A DNA stretch of 64,000 nt from Proales similis (lineage: Eukaryota > Rotifera > Eurotatoria > Ploima > Proalidae). Every line of letters starts with the position of its first letter. The first letter of the stretch is position 1. The translations under genes were made by a program, and so were the position numbers. The stretch covers positions 806,001-870,000 of the forward strand of contig JAGVRJ010000011.1 in the NCBI GenBank assembly GCA_019059635.1. Direction: 5' to 3'. Below the pieces are notes generated by a model. The model searched no databases. It saw only the letters and a list, made by a program, of their open reading frames with translations, and was not told where the DNA came from. Shown in pieces: positions 34,078-44,100 of this stretch.

Positions 34078-34442
34078 TCAGAAAAGTTCAAGTTCATCGT
34101 TCTCTGCTTTGTTTAGCTGAACTCCCGATAATTGAGGTTGATTTGAATGGACTGGCAGAGGTTTGAAGACTTTTACATGAATGTGACCATCACCAGTGTG
34201 AACTTTGATAATATAGTTGGTGCCGGCCACAACTTGAGTTCGATAGCTGACCGCTTTAAGCTGAGGAAATTCACGGCCACTCTGCTTGTGAATATCGTCT
34301 CTCAACTGAAAATTATCATAATAATAGTTAAAAAGTCAAATTAAGAAGAGATTAATAGGCATAGAAGACTTACAGTTTCAACAAGACTTTGAACGTCATC
34401 ATTAGCTGACTTAGCTTCGTTGAATCCACCGACAGTCGACAT
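34078..34442 (-). CDS. Stefin-type cystatin, copy 2
   Basis: Two exons (34374-34442 and 34078-34305, intron 68 nt) encode 98 residues, the canonical stefin length. The N-terminal glycines are in STVGGFNEAK, the inhibitory hairpin is TQVVAGTNYIIKV, and HIHVKVFKPLP follows. The C-terminus NKAENDELELF is typical of stefin A/B. No signal peptide is present. It lies head-to-tail with copy 1, about 465 bp upstream of it on the minus strand, and shares its intron position. Confidence 0.95.
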
Positions 34443-36407
34443 AGTTGAGCTGTTCAATTTAATCTAATATTAGTTTGCAAGAGTTTCTTTTCTGTTCTAA
34501 TAAGAGAACTTAGGCCAGTCCTATTACACATAAGAGAAGGGACCGAATCTGCGCTTTTTATATTAAATTTATCTTTATTAATTTATATCAGATGCCTATT
34601 AGGCTTCCCAGCATAATAAGGACCAATGTTCATAATTCGCAATCCGAGGTTTTCATTGGTTTTCTGTCATATGCGTACATAGGTTCTTTCTTCTAATCTC
34701 GATGCTCTACCCAATAAAATGAGCCTTTCACTGTCACGGGACATATAGATCTTGTCTCATCCCGATTCTGTCCTAATTTCAACAAAGCTTCTTAGAATCT
34801 AAGCTGAAGTTATAAGTTGTCGCATTCACCCGATCAACCATTTTCATACATAAATTGGTTTGGTTGTTGATTAAGGAGTGTATGAAACATAAAGCCTATG
34901 ATTCTTAAGTGTCAAAATCAATTTATGAGTAAACTTCGAGCAGATATTAAGACAACTAATATGTCGACTCGATTTTCTATTGATCGGCCAAACTGTTTCT
35001 CCAGCATCTCACTACTTTTATTCTTGCTTGCGAACTTGTTTTAACAGTTTCTCCAAGTAATAATTCTGCCCAATGAATTTTTGATATCGTTTTAAAATAA
35101 AAATTAGAAAAAGACTTTTTACTTAAATGATAAATGTAATTGATTGGTTGAATGAATTTAAATCACTTGACTGTATTTGATTATAAGCTTGAATGACCCC
35201 TTCGTTCGGTTTGTTTTTTTTTTATCAGCGAGAGATTCAATGGCGCAGACGAAGTAGAAATTTGATAGTTAATTGCCGAATAATTTGTAGTATCTACGAA
35301 CTTTTTCAATTCTCAAAACGTTAAAACATATGATCAGCCAATTTGGTTGTGATTCTTGAATTTTGAATTATTTGATAGATTGTGAATTACATTTGCCCAA
35401 AAAAATATTCTTTCAAAAATTAATTCGACAAGAGAAAATATTTATCTAAAGGTTCTTGGAATATTATCTCGACTACCGTTGAAATTTTTTTGAATCATAA
35501 TTTGACAGAAAAAAATGTGTTTTTAACCGCGAATAGCGATTTGAAGCAGTAGTTTAGTTTAGAAGAGAAATTAAGGAACAGAGAGCGGGGGGAAATAAGA
35601 TAAAAGAATTGACCTGTAAGCATAGTCAATCCTGTGACATTTGAATATTCTTATGCATCTTGAGATATTTACAGACGATTGGGAGTTGTTATGAAGCGAG
35701 CAATCAATACCAGCCGGCATTATGTTCGGGTAATTTAAAGCAGAGTTATTGCGTGATATGTTCGGGTTTGTAAAGAAAAACAAGTATCGCCTTCTAGTTC
35801 GGTCTTTTCATGCAAGCAAAGTTTCTTTCTGCCTATATTTATTCTTTTTTTCAGAATTTATAACTAGGAATGCCTGAGCCAACCTGACTCCAATTAAATG
35901 ATGCCTGACAAGCACAATAACTAGCTTAACAAGCAAAACCTTGAGCGCTGAAATTGTTTTCAATCATTATGCATACGAATGAGGCATATTACTGAATTTG
36001 AGAAAGCATCAGGTAGCAAATATCTGAGCCACATAATTTTTGCTTGAAATTTTTTTCAATAGCATTCAGAGTTTACTTATTCTTATTTGAGTTGTAAATA
36101 ATGTAAGCCATAATATTTTGCCAAACATTTCGGCATATTGTAATCAGTTTTGGAATAAAAAACAAAACAAAGTGCTCTGATTCTTAAACGTTTCTATTTG
36201 TCTGAGGAAACTCTCGCCTGCATTTGTTAGAATTTGTTCCAATTTGATTTTTGATTGATTTTTATACCTAAACATAGTTATCTATTGTGTGCATTAAGAC
36301 AAAAATGCTCTCACTCTTTTTAGTTTTTATTGATTGATAAAAAAGCTTCTTAACGTTAAAAGTAAAACAAGAAACAGAATTTAGATTAGCAGAAAGAAGA
36401 GTACGTT
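34443..36407. other. Intergenic interval of about 2 kb
   Basis: The DNA between the second stefin (leftward) and RING paralogue B (rightward) is AT-rich and should contain both promoters. Several short frames are present but none looks protein-like, and I found no RNA gene, array or transposon end. Confidence 0.45.
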
Positions 36408-38042
36408 ATGTCAAATAATATTCAGTTAGAGCAGCTAATCAAGTGCTCAAATTGTAGCCAGGACTTGATGAGCGATGAAAATAATCTACCATATTCGATA
36501 TCTTGTGGCCTTACCCTATGCGCCAAATGCATCAATTCTTGTGAAGGGGGAGAATTGCCATGCCGCATTTGCGATTGTAAACACCAAAGAGACAGTTTCA
36601 TACCAAACAAAACAGTAGCCAATCTAATTCAAGTGCTAAAAAGCCAACAAGCAGACCAATTGAAGCAGCAGATTGATGAAATGACCGAACAGGATCGGGC
36701 TGATATGCTTTTAAAAGGAAACGAGATGTTTCGAAAACGTTATGAAAAAGTTGAAAAAGAGATAAGTGGCATAAACAAGATCAATCAAATAGCACGCAAC
36801 AGCATCGAGAAGGATTTCAATGCAATATACGAACAAGTGAATAAGCGGTTTAGTGAGCTGGTTGAACAGCTTCAGCAACAAAAACACAACCTTCTCTACG
36901 ATGTAGAGATTCGCAAGCAAGAAATATTAATTGACTTAAGAGAACGTTTTGAGAACAACCCTAAAGCGATAAGTTTTAGAAAAAAAGTAAATGAAGATTT
37001 TAAGAAAATAAAGAAAGAGAGTTTTTCAATTGAAACTCACGATCTAAAAGCTTTGAACGCAATAATCGAACGCCTTGAATTGCTTAGCGCCCAACTAGAG
37101 GATAACAAACGTTTTATCCCTAATTCAAATTCAAAGCCGGGAATTATTTTCAACCCTTCAAGGGATGAATTACACATTTCGCTTCTCGGATATATGAACT
37201 ACAACTCTGATTATAAGTTGGACACGTTGATTAAAGTCCAAACATGCAATAATCATTTTCAGCAGCACAAATTTGATTTTAATTCTCTAGTTGATCCAAA
37301 AAGCATTGTAAAATATTTTCGCCTTATAAGTAAAAACAAGGCTATGGTCCTGTTTGAAACTATGCGTGGCAAAGTGAAAACAACGCATATGAAGCTAGTT
37401 TATTATAATGGAAATGTTCTTATCGAAGAAAATATCAAAGACCTTGGCTCATTTATTGCATGCCAATTTTACGATGGAGAATGGATGATTGCCCATCGAA
37501 AAGGGGATCATGATTACACATTTAGTGTATTGGATATTAACTTCAAACTTAAGAGAGATATGCCAGTTCGGTTTGAAATACTTGCCATCTACCGCAGCGA
37601 AAGTAAAATTTACCTTCGGAAACCAGGGAAAAGAATATTAAGCGAGTATTGCAGTTATAACCTTAAGTTCCAGAAAGAATTTGGCCAAACCCAAAAGCCA
37701 GATAAGCCGTTCTATTTAAAAGGAGATATATTCGCAATCACTTCAGAAAAACTGTTCGTCAAAGATGAGAATGCAGTCCGCACCATCTCACTTGATCGTG
37801 GTGAACTAATTAACGTAGTTGAAATTGATCTGCTCTCTCAATGCATTGTGGTTCTAGAAAAAGACAAGGAAAGATTTCTTACATACAACAAAAAGGATAA
37901 ACTTTCTTATTTTGACTCTAAAGGCATCCTGCTCGCCTCAAACAAAATAAGTCATGATTTTGATTTTAAAGAATTTCACTATACTAGAACTGGCCACTTT
38001 GGTTTTGTAAATCGAGAGATGAACACTCTTTTAGCTGTATAG
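36408..38042 (+). CDS. RING finger, coiled-coil protein, paralogue B
   Basis: An intronless frame of 544 residues. The N-terminal RING-like finger reads CSNC, then ISCGLTLCAKC, then PCRICDCKH, close to a C3HC4 arrangement and more regular than in paralogue A. Residues of about 75-240 form a long charged coiled coil (KRYEKVEKEISGINK and ELVEQLQQQKHNLL). The C-terminal ~280 residues are beta-rich and end GHFGFVNREMNTLLAV, shared with the gene at 28426-30180. The order finger, coiled coil, beta domain recalls TRIM ubiquitin ligases, but no B-box is apparent and the C-terminal domain is not one I recognise. A ligase role is inference. Confidence 0.78.
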   Translation: MSNNIQLEQLIKCSNCSQDLMSDENNLPYSISCGLTLCAKCINSCEGGELPCRICDCKHQRDSFIPNKTVANLIQVLKSQQADQLKQQIDEMTEQDRADMLLKGNEMFRKRYEKVEKEISGINKINQIARNSIEKDFNAIYEQVNKRFSELVEQLQQQKHNLLYDVEIRKQEILIDLRERFENNPKAISFRKKVNEDFKKIKKESFSIETHDLKALNAIIERLELLSAQLEDNKRFIPNSNSKPGIIFNPSRDELHISLLGYMNYNSDYKLDTLIKVQTCNNHFQQHKFDFNSLVDPKSIVKYFRLISKNKAMVLFETMRGKVKTTHMKLVYYNGNVLIEENIKDLGSFIACQFYDGEWMIAHRKGDHDYTFSVLDINFKLKRDMPVRFEILAIYRSESKIYLRKPGKRILSEYCSYNLKFQKEFGQTQKPDKPFYLKGDIFAITSEKLFVKDENAVRTISLDRGELINVVEIDLLSQCIVVLEKDKERFLTYNKKDKLSYFDSKGILLASNKISHDFDFKEFHYTRTGHFGFVNREMNTLLAV

Positions 38043-38370
38043 AATATAATAAATTGCATTCTTTTTTATAACATGATCATCCTCTGAGAGTGAATTTAAG
38101 AACTATCTGATTTTTTTCGACTAGAATGAATAAATTTGATAAATGAGTCGCAATCTTTTACTATGTAAAGTTAAAAATGAACTTCTAATTAACAAACAAT
38201 GTCACTTTTACGGGTTTTGCACAAGATTTTTTTAATGTTTGAATGGAAATCGAAGGAACCAATGTAATTTGCTGTGTCATTATGTAAATTATATCAAGTA
38301 AGAATACTTTTTCATTTTGAACTTTTTATGCTAAGCAACAGTCTGAATTCTATTTTATTCCAAATCAAAA

Positions 38371-39423
38371 ATGGGTCAAAGTTCGTCAACAAAAAAAGAC
38401 CAAGTTGGAAAAGATGTTGTTGTTCTTCATCAGTTTCCGCGTGGCCTTCGTGCCCCAAGTCCTTCTCCGTTCGCCATCAAACTGGAAACATGGTTGAATG
38501 ATTTTACACATATGTATGAATGAATAATAATTAAATCATATTTAAGGCTCCGGATGACCAAAATTGCTTACGTGGTAAAATTTTATTTTGGATTCAATCA
38601 ATAGTTAATTTCCTGATTAACATTATGTAAGAATGACACCTCGTTCATGAATAAATCGGCCAAAGGCAAAATCCCTTGGATTGAGTTGAACGGCGTCATA
38701 GTCAATGATTCTCAGTTTTGTATCGAGTACCTTATAAAACACTTTGGAAAAGATCTTTCGAAGCATCTTAGCCCAGTTGAAAAAGCGACTGCTCGCGCAT
38801 ATTTAAAACTTGCCGAAGAAAGTCTCCGATGGTATTTTCTAGCAGCTCCATGCTCTTTAAAAAACTTTTCTTCTTTAAAAGCTTTTTGGTCTAGGGTTGG
38901 AGTTGTTCATCGGTTCAAATATGGAAAAGTAGAGGATGTCGGAATACCATTGATCGGATTTAAGCTAGTTGGCCGAAAAATGCTCAGAGAAGCCGAGGGC
39001 CAAGGTTATGGAATGCATAGCAAGGAAGAACGTATAAGCTGTTCTTTTAAATTGTCAACTACGTACTTTTATCACTCTGTTAAAATTCAGTCTACAGCAT
39101 AGGATTTCAGGATATGAAGGCGCTTGAAGACTTTATGCAAGGAAAAAAATTTCTGATGGGCGATCAAGTGTGTAACGAGGATGCAGCAATCTTTGGCCTA
39201 TTTTGTCAAATCGTCAATCACACTCGGGGACCTCTAAACGATTATTTTATGGGTAGGTTACTCATTTTTTTAAGAATCAACAATTTATTTTATAATTGCT
39301 TTTTGTTAAGAAAATTGCCCTTCACTTTTGAAATATTATGAATTGATGAAAGAAACCTACTGGCCAGATTGGGATGAAAATATTCAAGAGAAAAATCCCG
39401 CGCAGATTCAAAAAGCTGATTGA
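38371..39423 (+). CDS. Faxc-like protein (failed axon connections, GST-fold)
   Basis: Five exons splice in phase into 270 residues: 38371-38492, 38547-38574, 38632-39031, 39103-39252 and 39311-39423. The second exon is only 28 nt. The protein resembles the Faxc/metaxin-like glutathione-S-transferase-fold family: VVVLHQFPRGLRAPSPSPFA, LETWLRMTKIAYV, then GKIPWIELNGVIVNDSQF for the thioredoxin-like half. KKFLMGDQVCNEDAAIFG and TYWPDWDEN mark the helical half. The Drosophila gene acts in axon development, but most animals have several such genes, some linked to cadmium response. The N-terminal MGQSSS could be N-myristoylated (Gly2, Ser6). Enzymatic GST activity is not established for the family. 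Confidence 0.88.
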
Positions 39424-39727
39424 ATTCGCAGTTATTTGATTAGGATATTTAGTGTTAAATAATAATATAAATTTTGAATAAATTTAAGAGGTTCTCAAAA
39501 ATTTGGTCGAGTTAATTATTCAAATCAGCACCATATGGGAAAAAACTGAATTTGAACTAAATGAAACTTGATGAAGCGTTAATTGGTTCACAATTAAAAA
39601 GCTGTTTAATTCATATTAGGCTTCATCAAAATTTACTTATTTAATTAGCGGATAAAACACTGCTTGTTTTCTTAAATTGATTCGTTCATTTTTTTTGCGA
39701 TATGCTAGCAGAAATTTCTGTTATAAG

Positions 39728-40708
39728 ATGGCAAAGCTATTTTTCAAGGCAAAAGAAACCCTTTCTTTTTTACTAGCTCTTGCAATTACATGTATAATTT
39801 GCATCTCAACTCTCAGTTGGGCAGCGAATAAGAGAGATATTAGCAGCCTATCTTACTCAGACGAGAAATTCATATTTGTTGGAGGATTTGGCCGATCTGG
39901 GACAACATTAATGCGAGCCATGATTGATGCTCATCCGGATATACGCTGCGGCCCTGAAACTAAAATTTTACCTTTTTTTTTTGATAGTTTAACCGAGTGG
40001 CTTAATATGCCGCATAAACGTCAGGAACTAGAGGATGCAGGAATAGATAAAATTCTTGACAAAGTTATAGGCGTATTTGTTCAGACTGTGATTTTGAATG
40101 CTGGAGCTCAAGCATCGAGATACTGCGTCAAAGATCCTCTTATCTTGAGACACATGTCTTTGATAAAAAGAGTATTTCCAAAATCGAAATTCGTTCTCAT
40201 GATAAGGGACATCCGAGCAATCTGCTACTCGTTTGGCTCTTTATTTAACAACTCAATCCCAGATTTATCATATTATCGAGGCCTTGTTAGTTATTGGCAT
40301 CAAATCATTAAGAATGAGCTCCACCAATGTCTTAATTTAGGCTTGGAAGGCTGTATGATAATCAATTACGAAGATTTCATTCTCAATCCTTCACAAACAA
40401 TGCGAAAACTTCTTGGATTTTTAGACGAAGAATGGAGTGATCTAGTTCTAAGACATGAGAAGTTCATCGGCAACGAAATACGCAATCCAGAGACTGAATG
40501 GTCAAGCAGTATGATTTCAAAGCCCTTAAATAGAGAGGGACTCAATCGATGGGTTGGTCATTTACCAGATGAATTGAAAGCGATTCTTGAACCGCACGAT
40601 GATTTCGTAAAACTACTGGGCTATGATTTATCTATTAACAGTAGTTTTGATCCTGAGATAAATTTAACACGTTTCAATTATGAAATTTTGAAGAAGGCTT
40701 TAAACTAA
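39728..40708 (+). CDS. Protein-tyrosine sulfotransferase (TPST)
   Basis: This intronless frame encodes 326 residues from the ATG at 39728. TPST transfers sulfate from PAPS to tyrosines of secreted and membrane proteins in the trans-Golgi. A hydrophobic segment (FLLALAITCIICISTL) just inside the N-terminus is a type II signal anchor. The 5'-phosphosulfate-binding loop is GGFGRSGTTLMRA, followed by MIDAHPDIRCG. The 3'-phosphate-binding segment is LMIRDIRAICYS. KDPLILRHM, GCMIINYEDFILNP and NRWVGHLP complete the family pattern. Where vertebrate enzymes read CGEETR next to the catalytic base, this protein reads CGPETK, so one of the two glutamates is proline. An AATAAA near 40720 probably ends the transcript. 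Confidence 0.93.
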   Translation: MAKLFFKAKETLSFLLALAITCIICISTLSWAANKRDISSLSYSDEKFIFVGGFGRSGTTLMRAMIDAHPDIRCGPETKILPFFFDSLTEWLNMPHKRQELEDAGIDKILDKVIGVFVQTVILNAGAQASRYCVKDPLILRHMSLIKRVFPKSKFVLMIRDIRAICYSFGSLFNNSIPDLSYYRGLVSYWHQIIKNELHQCLNLGLEGCMIINYEDFILNPSQTMRKLLGFLDEEWSDLVLRHEKFIGNEIRNPETEWSSSMISKPLNREGLNRWVGHLPDELKAILEPHDDFVKLLGYDLSINSSFDPEINLTRFNYEILKKALN

Positions 40709-41139
40709 ATTAGCGAATGAATAAAAATAATTTGAGCCTCAAATAACTTAAATAATTGCAATTGGTCTCACAGAGGCAAGTTTGGCTCTTAAAAATCAAC
40801 CTTTGAATTGTGTTAGGTGGCACTTAGTTCAGCCACGTTATTAATAAACCAGGCTTGCAAATTTTCGCTAAAAGGATTGTTCCCAAGCAAAATACGTTAT
40901 AGATATATATTATAGACCAATCAAATTTACGAATAGGATTGTATGAAACATAAAGAAAGCTAAAGCTCAAAAAGCAACAAAAAGCACGAGATGTTTGCTC
41001 ACTTGATTTATGAAAAATAATTTAAGTCGATTGCTTGATATATTTTTAAGCTTTGCCTAGTCTCTCGAGTGGCTCAAACCTTTAATCCAATCTTTCTCTG
41101 CAAATGATTTAGTTTAGAAATTAAGAACCTATAATAATC

Positions 41140-44100
41140 ATGGATTCAGAACATTTTGAATCAGATTCTACCACCAGTATCCTAGAAGAGTCAACTTTCA
41201 GTGATACTGTTTTAGTAATTAATCAAAATACAACCGAAGTCTCCGGATTAGAGAAATCATCAAATGGAGAAAAAAAAGAATTTATGGACTCAAAATTAGA
41301 AACGTTTGATGTTCCCTTATGCGCCGAGCAGATGATTACTAGAATGCTCAAAGACCTCAAGTCAAATTTTCCAAGAGAATTTAGGGCCTCTGAGTTTCAG
41401 GAGAATATTGATTCAATTGTTAGGATGCTAAAACTTGAAGGCATCCTTACAACAAGAACCATTGAAAATACAATCGCTTCCTTCAAAGAGGCTATTTCTA
41501 CCTCATCCTCTCAACGCTTGATCATAGCTCTAGAAGAAGTTCTTCGTAGACTCAGACCTTTCGACATAGATGAGCTAAGGGTTCACACTGCACTAAATGA
41601 TGAAATACTTAACTTATTAAGGAATCAGAATATTTATCTGTTTCTGGGAATGACCGGTGTTGGAAAATCTACTACCATGCATTTTTTCAGTGGATCTGAA
41701 ATGCGAGAAATAGTAGGTCGCATTGAAGTAGTGAACATCGCTGATGAACAATTGCGCCGAGTGACTATAAGCCAAAATCCTATTCATTCTGAAACAAAGG
41801 CGATAATTCCAATCCGAATCACATTGAACGATGAAGAAGGCGATGATGACGAAAGTTATTTGTTTTGTGATTCAGCAGGATTCAATGACACAAACAGCGT
41901 CGAAGTGGACGTAGCTAATAGCATTTCTATTCAGATGGCCATTCAACATTGCAGAGGAATTAAGCCGATTATATTCGTGAGTAGCCAGGGTGGTGACAGG
42001 CTTGAAGGGTTAAAGACAACTGCCGAAATACTAAGTAGAATGCTTCCATCATCATTCGAATATGATGTGAAATATTTTGGATATGTGTTTACAAAGTTCA
42101 ATCCTGATGAATTCAACACTTTTAGAAATGACTTAAATTTGATTTCAAGAGAGGGAAATATCGATAGAAATCTTTCGATTTTGGTGGCTGACATGAAGCG
42201 AAAGTTGAGGCGACCATCAGGTTGGATAATATTAGATCCAATTACTAGCAATCGAGATGATGCTATTCGTCAATTGACTCTTGATCAGACTTTTATTGAA
42301 AGACCATGGGAAAAGTTTTGTGTTTCGATTGGTCATATGTCTCGAGTAGAAATAGAAAGGCAAATTGAGAATGACTTTAATATGGTTCAATTTGGATTAA
42401 GAATCAGGAACTTCTCCCTTGTGAGCCATAAATTCGAGCGTCTATCGGACTTGGTCGAATTATTGGGTGATAGCGATCTAAAAGAAAGATTTGTGCAAGA
42501 TTTAAATGCTTTGGCTAATAGGAGCATCATTCAAAACGAAGAGTTCATCAATGAATTCAACAACAAAGCACGCTATGGGCAACTAGATATTGGTGACGAA
42601 AACGCTTACGTTCGAATGCTAAAAGACTCTTTTCAAACTGCCATCATTATGCACAAGGTCATGAAAGGTTCTGAAAGCGAAGTCTTTTTCAAGCAACTCA
42701 CATTCAATCTACTGAGCCTCGCAGACAATCTAGCTTCTGAGTTTGAAATTTCGACAATAGTCAAGATCGAGGAAATTGAAGCTAAACTTGAAAGTTTAAA
42801 ATGCTTAAAAAATATTTGGCACCAATTGGTCGACTATGGATTCGATTATCACCGATGGGAACCTAACAATGAGCTGAAGCAAACATTGGAGACAACCAAG
42901 ATCTACAACCAGTTCAAAAATAGAATAAATCAAGAACTCGAAAATCTGTACCGTAATCTGCTTGATATTTTGAGGTTCGATGAAATCAATTTGGCTGATT
43001 TGGATTTAAAGCTTGATTTATTAAAGCGATTGGCATTAATTCCATCCAAACATGAGCTCCAGGCTGACAAGTTCTATTTGAAAGCGTGCCAATCAATTTT
43101 AGAGGAGATGACAGGCCGTCTCGAAAAAAATGTCAATAACATCCTCTCATCGGAAAAACTTCTCAATGATGGTGTTGAATATTTGTATAAATTCGCAGAA
43201 TGCCTCAACGATATGATTCTTAGTCGCTCTTTACATAAGCACTTATATCCAAAGCATCTTGAGCAACTGCAAGAAAAATTTTGGCAAGTTTTACAAGAGT
43301 TCACTCAGAAATTAGAATCCAAGATTCGAAACGAACTCATTCTTTTTGAATCGAATTCACATCGAGGTCTTGATGTTTCATTTGTCTCATTTAAAATTTA
43401 TTTTGAGCATTTAGCTCTGCTGGAACGAAAAAATGCCTTTAAAAATTTACTTAAACCAAGCAAACAACGGGTTGAAGAAAAACTAGCGCAATTTATCCCT
43501 AGAGTGTTGAGCCAAATAGAACAAAGCATCGATCAACTTCTAGATGGCCAAAAACCGAGCATACCAGTGAAAATCAAATGCGAGGGGCTACTTCATCTTG
43601 AGTGGATGCCCAATTTCGAAACTACAATTAAACCGTTTGTGTACTCAACTCTCTACTTTAAACTTTATGACTACTTGGATTCATTAAAACTCGACAAAAA
43701 GTTTGATTTGGCAATTAAAAATTTTAATCAGCTTATTGAAGCTGCCCCATTTGCCGAAAGAATCCAGCAAATTTCCGAACTAATAACAATAATTCCTGAT
43801 CTTAAATCAGCAGTCACATCTTGTGAGGAATGGTTTAAGTGTGCTATTACTCAGCAAGCAAAGTTAATAATCAAAACTTATGATCTGAAAGATGAAAAAA
43901 CTAAAGGTTTTAAATACACGTTGGATTATAAGAATGCCGAACTTTCGTTAGGTTATACAACCATATGCATGAAATATATGCCAAGGGAATACTGGATGAA
44001 CAATGAAGCTGGAATAGACCTGGCTGATAAAAATTTAAAGGAATTTGTAGAAAAACGGATGCAGTTCATGGTCAAAAATATCGATCAATGTTTCTCATTT

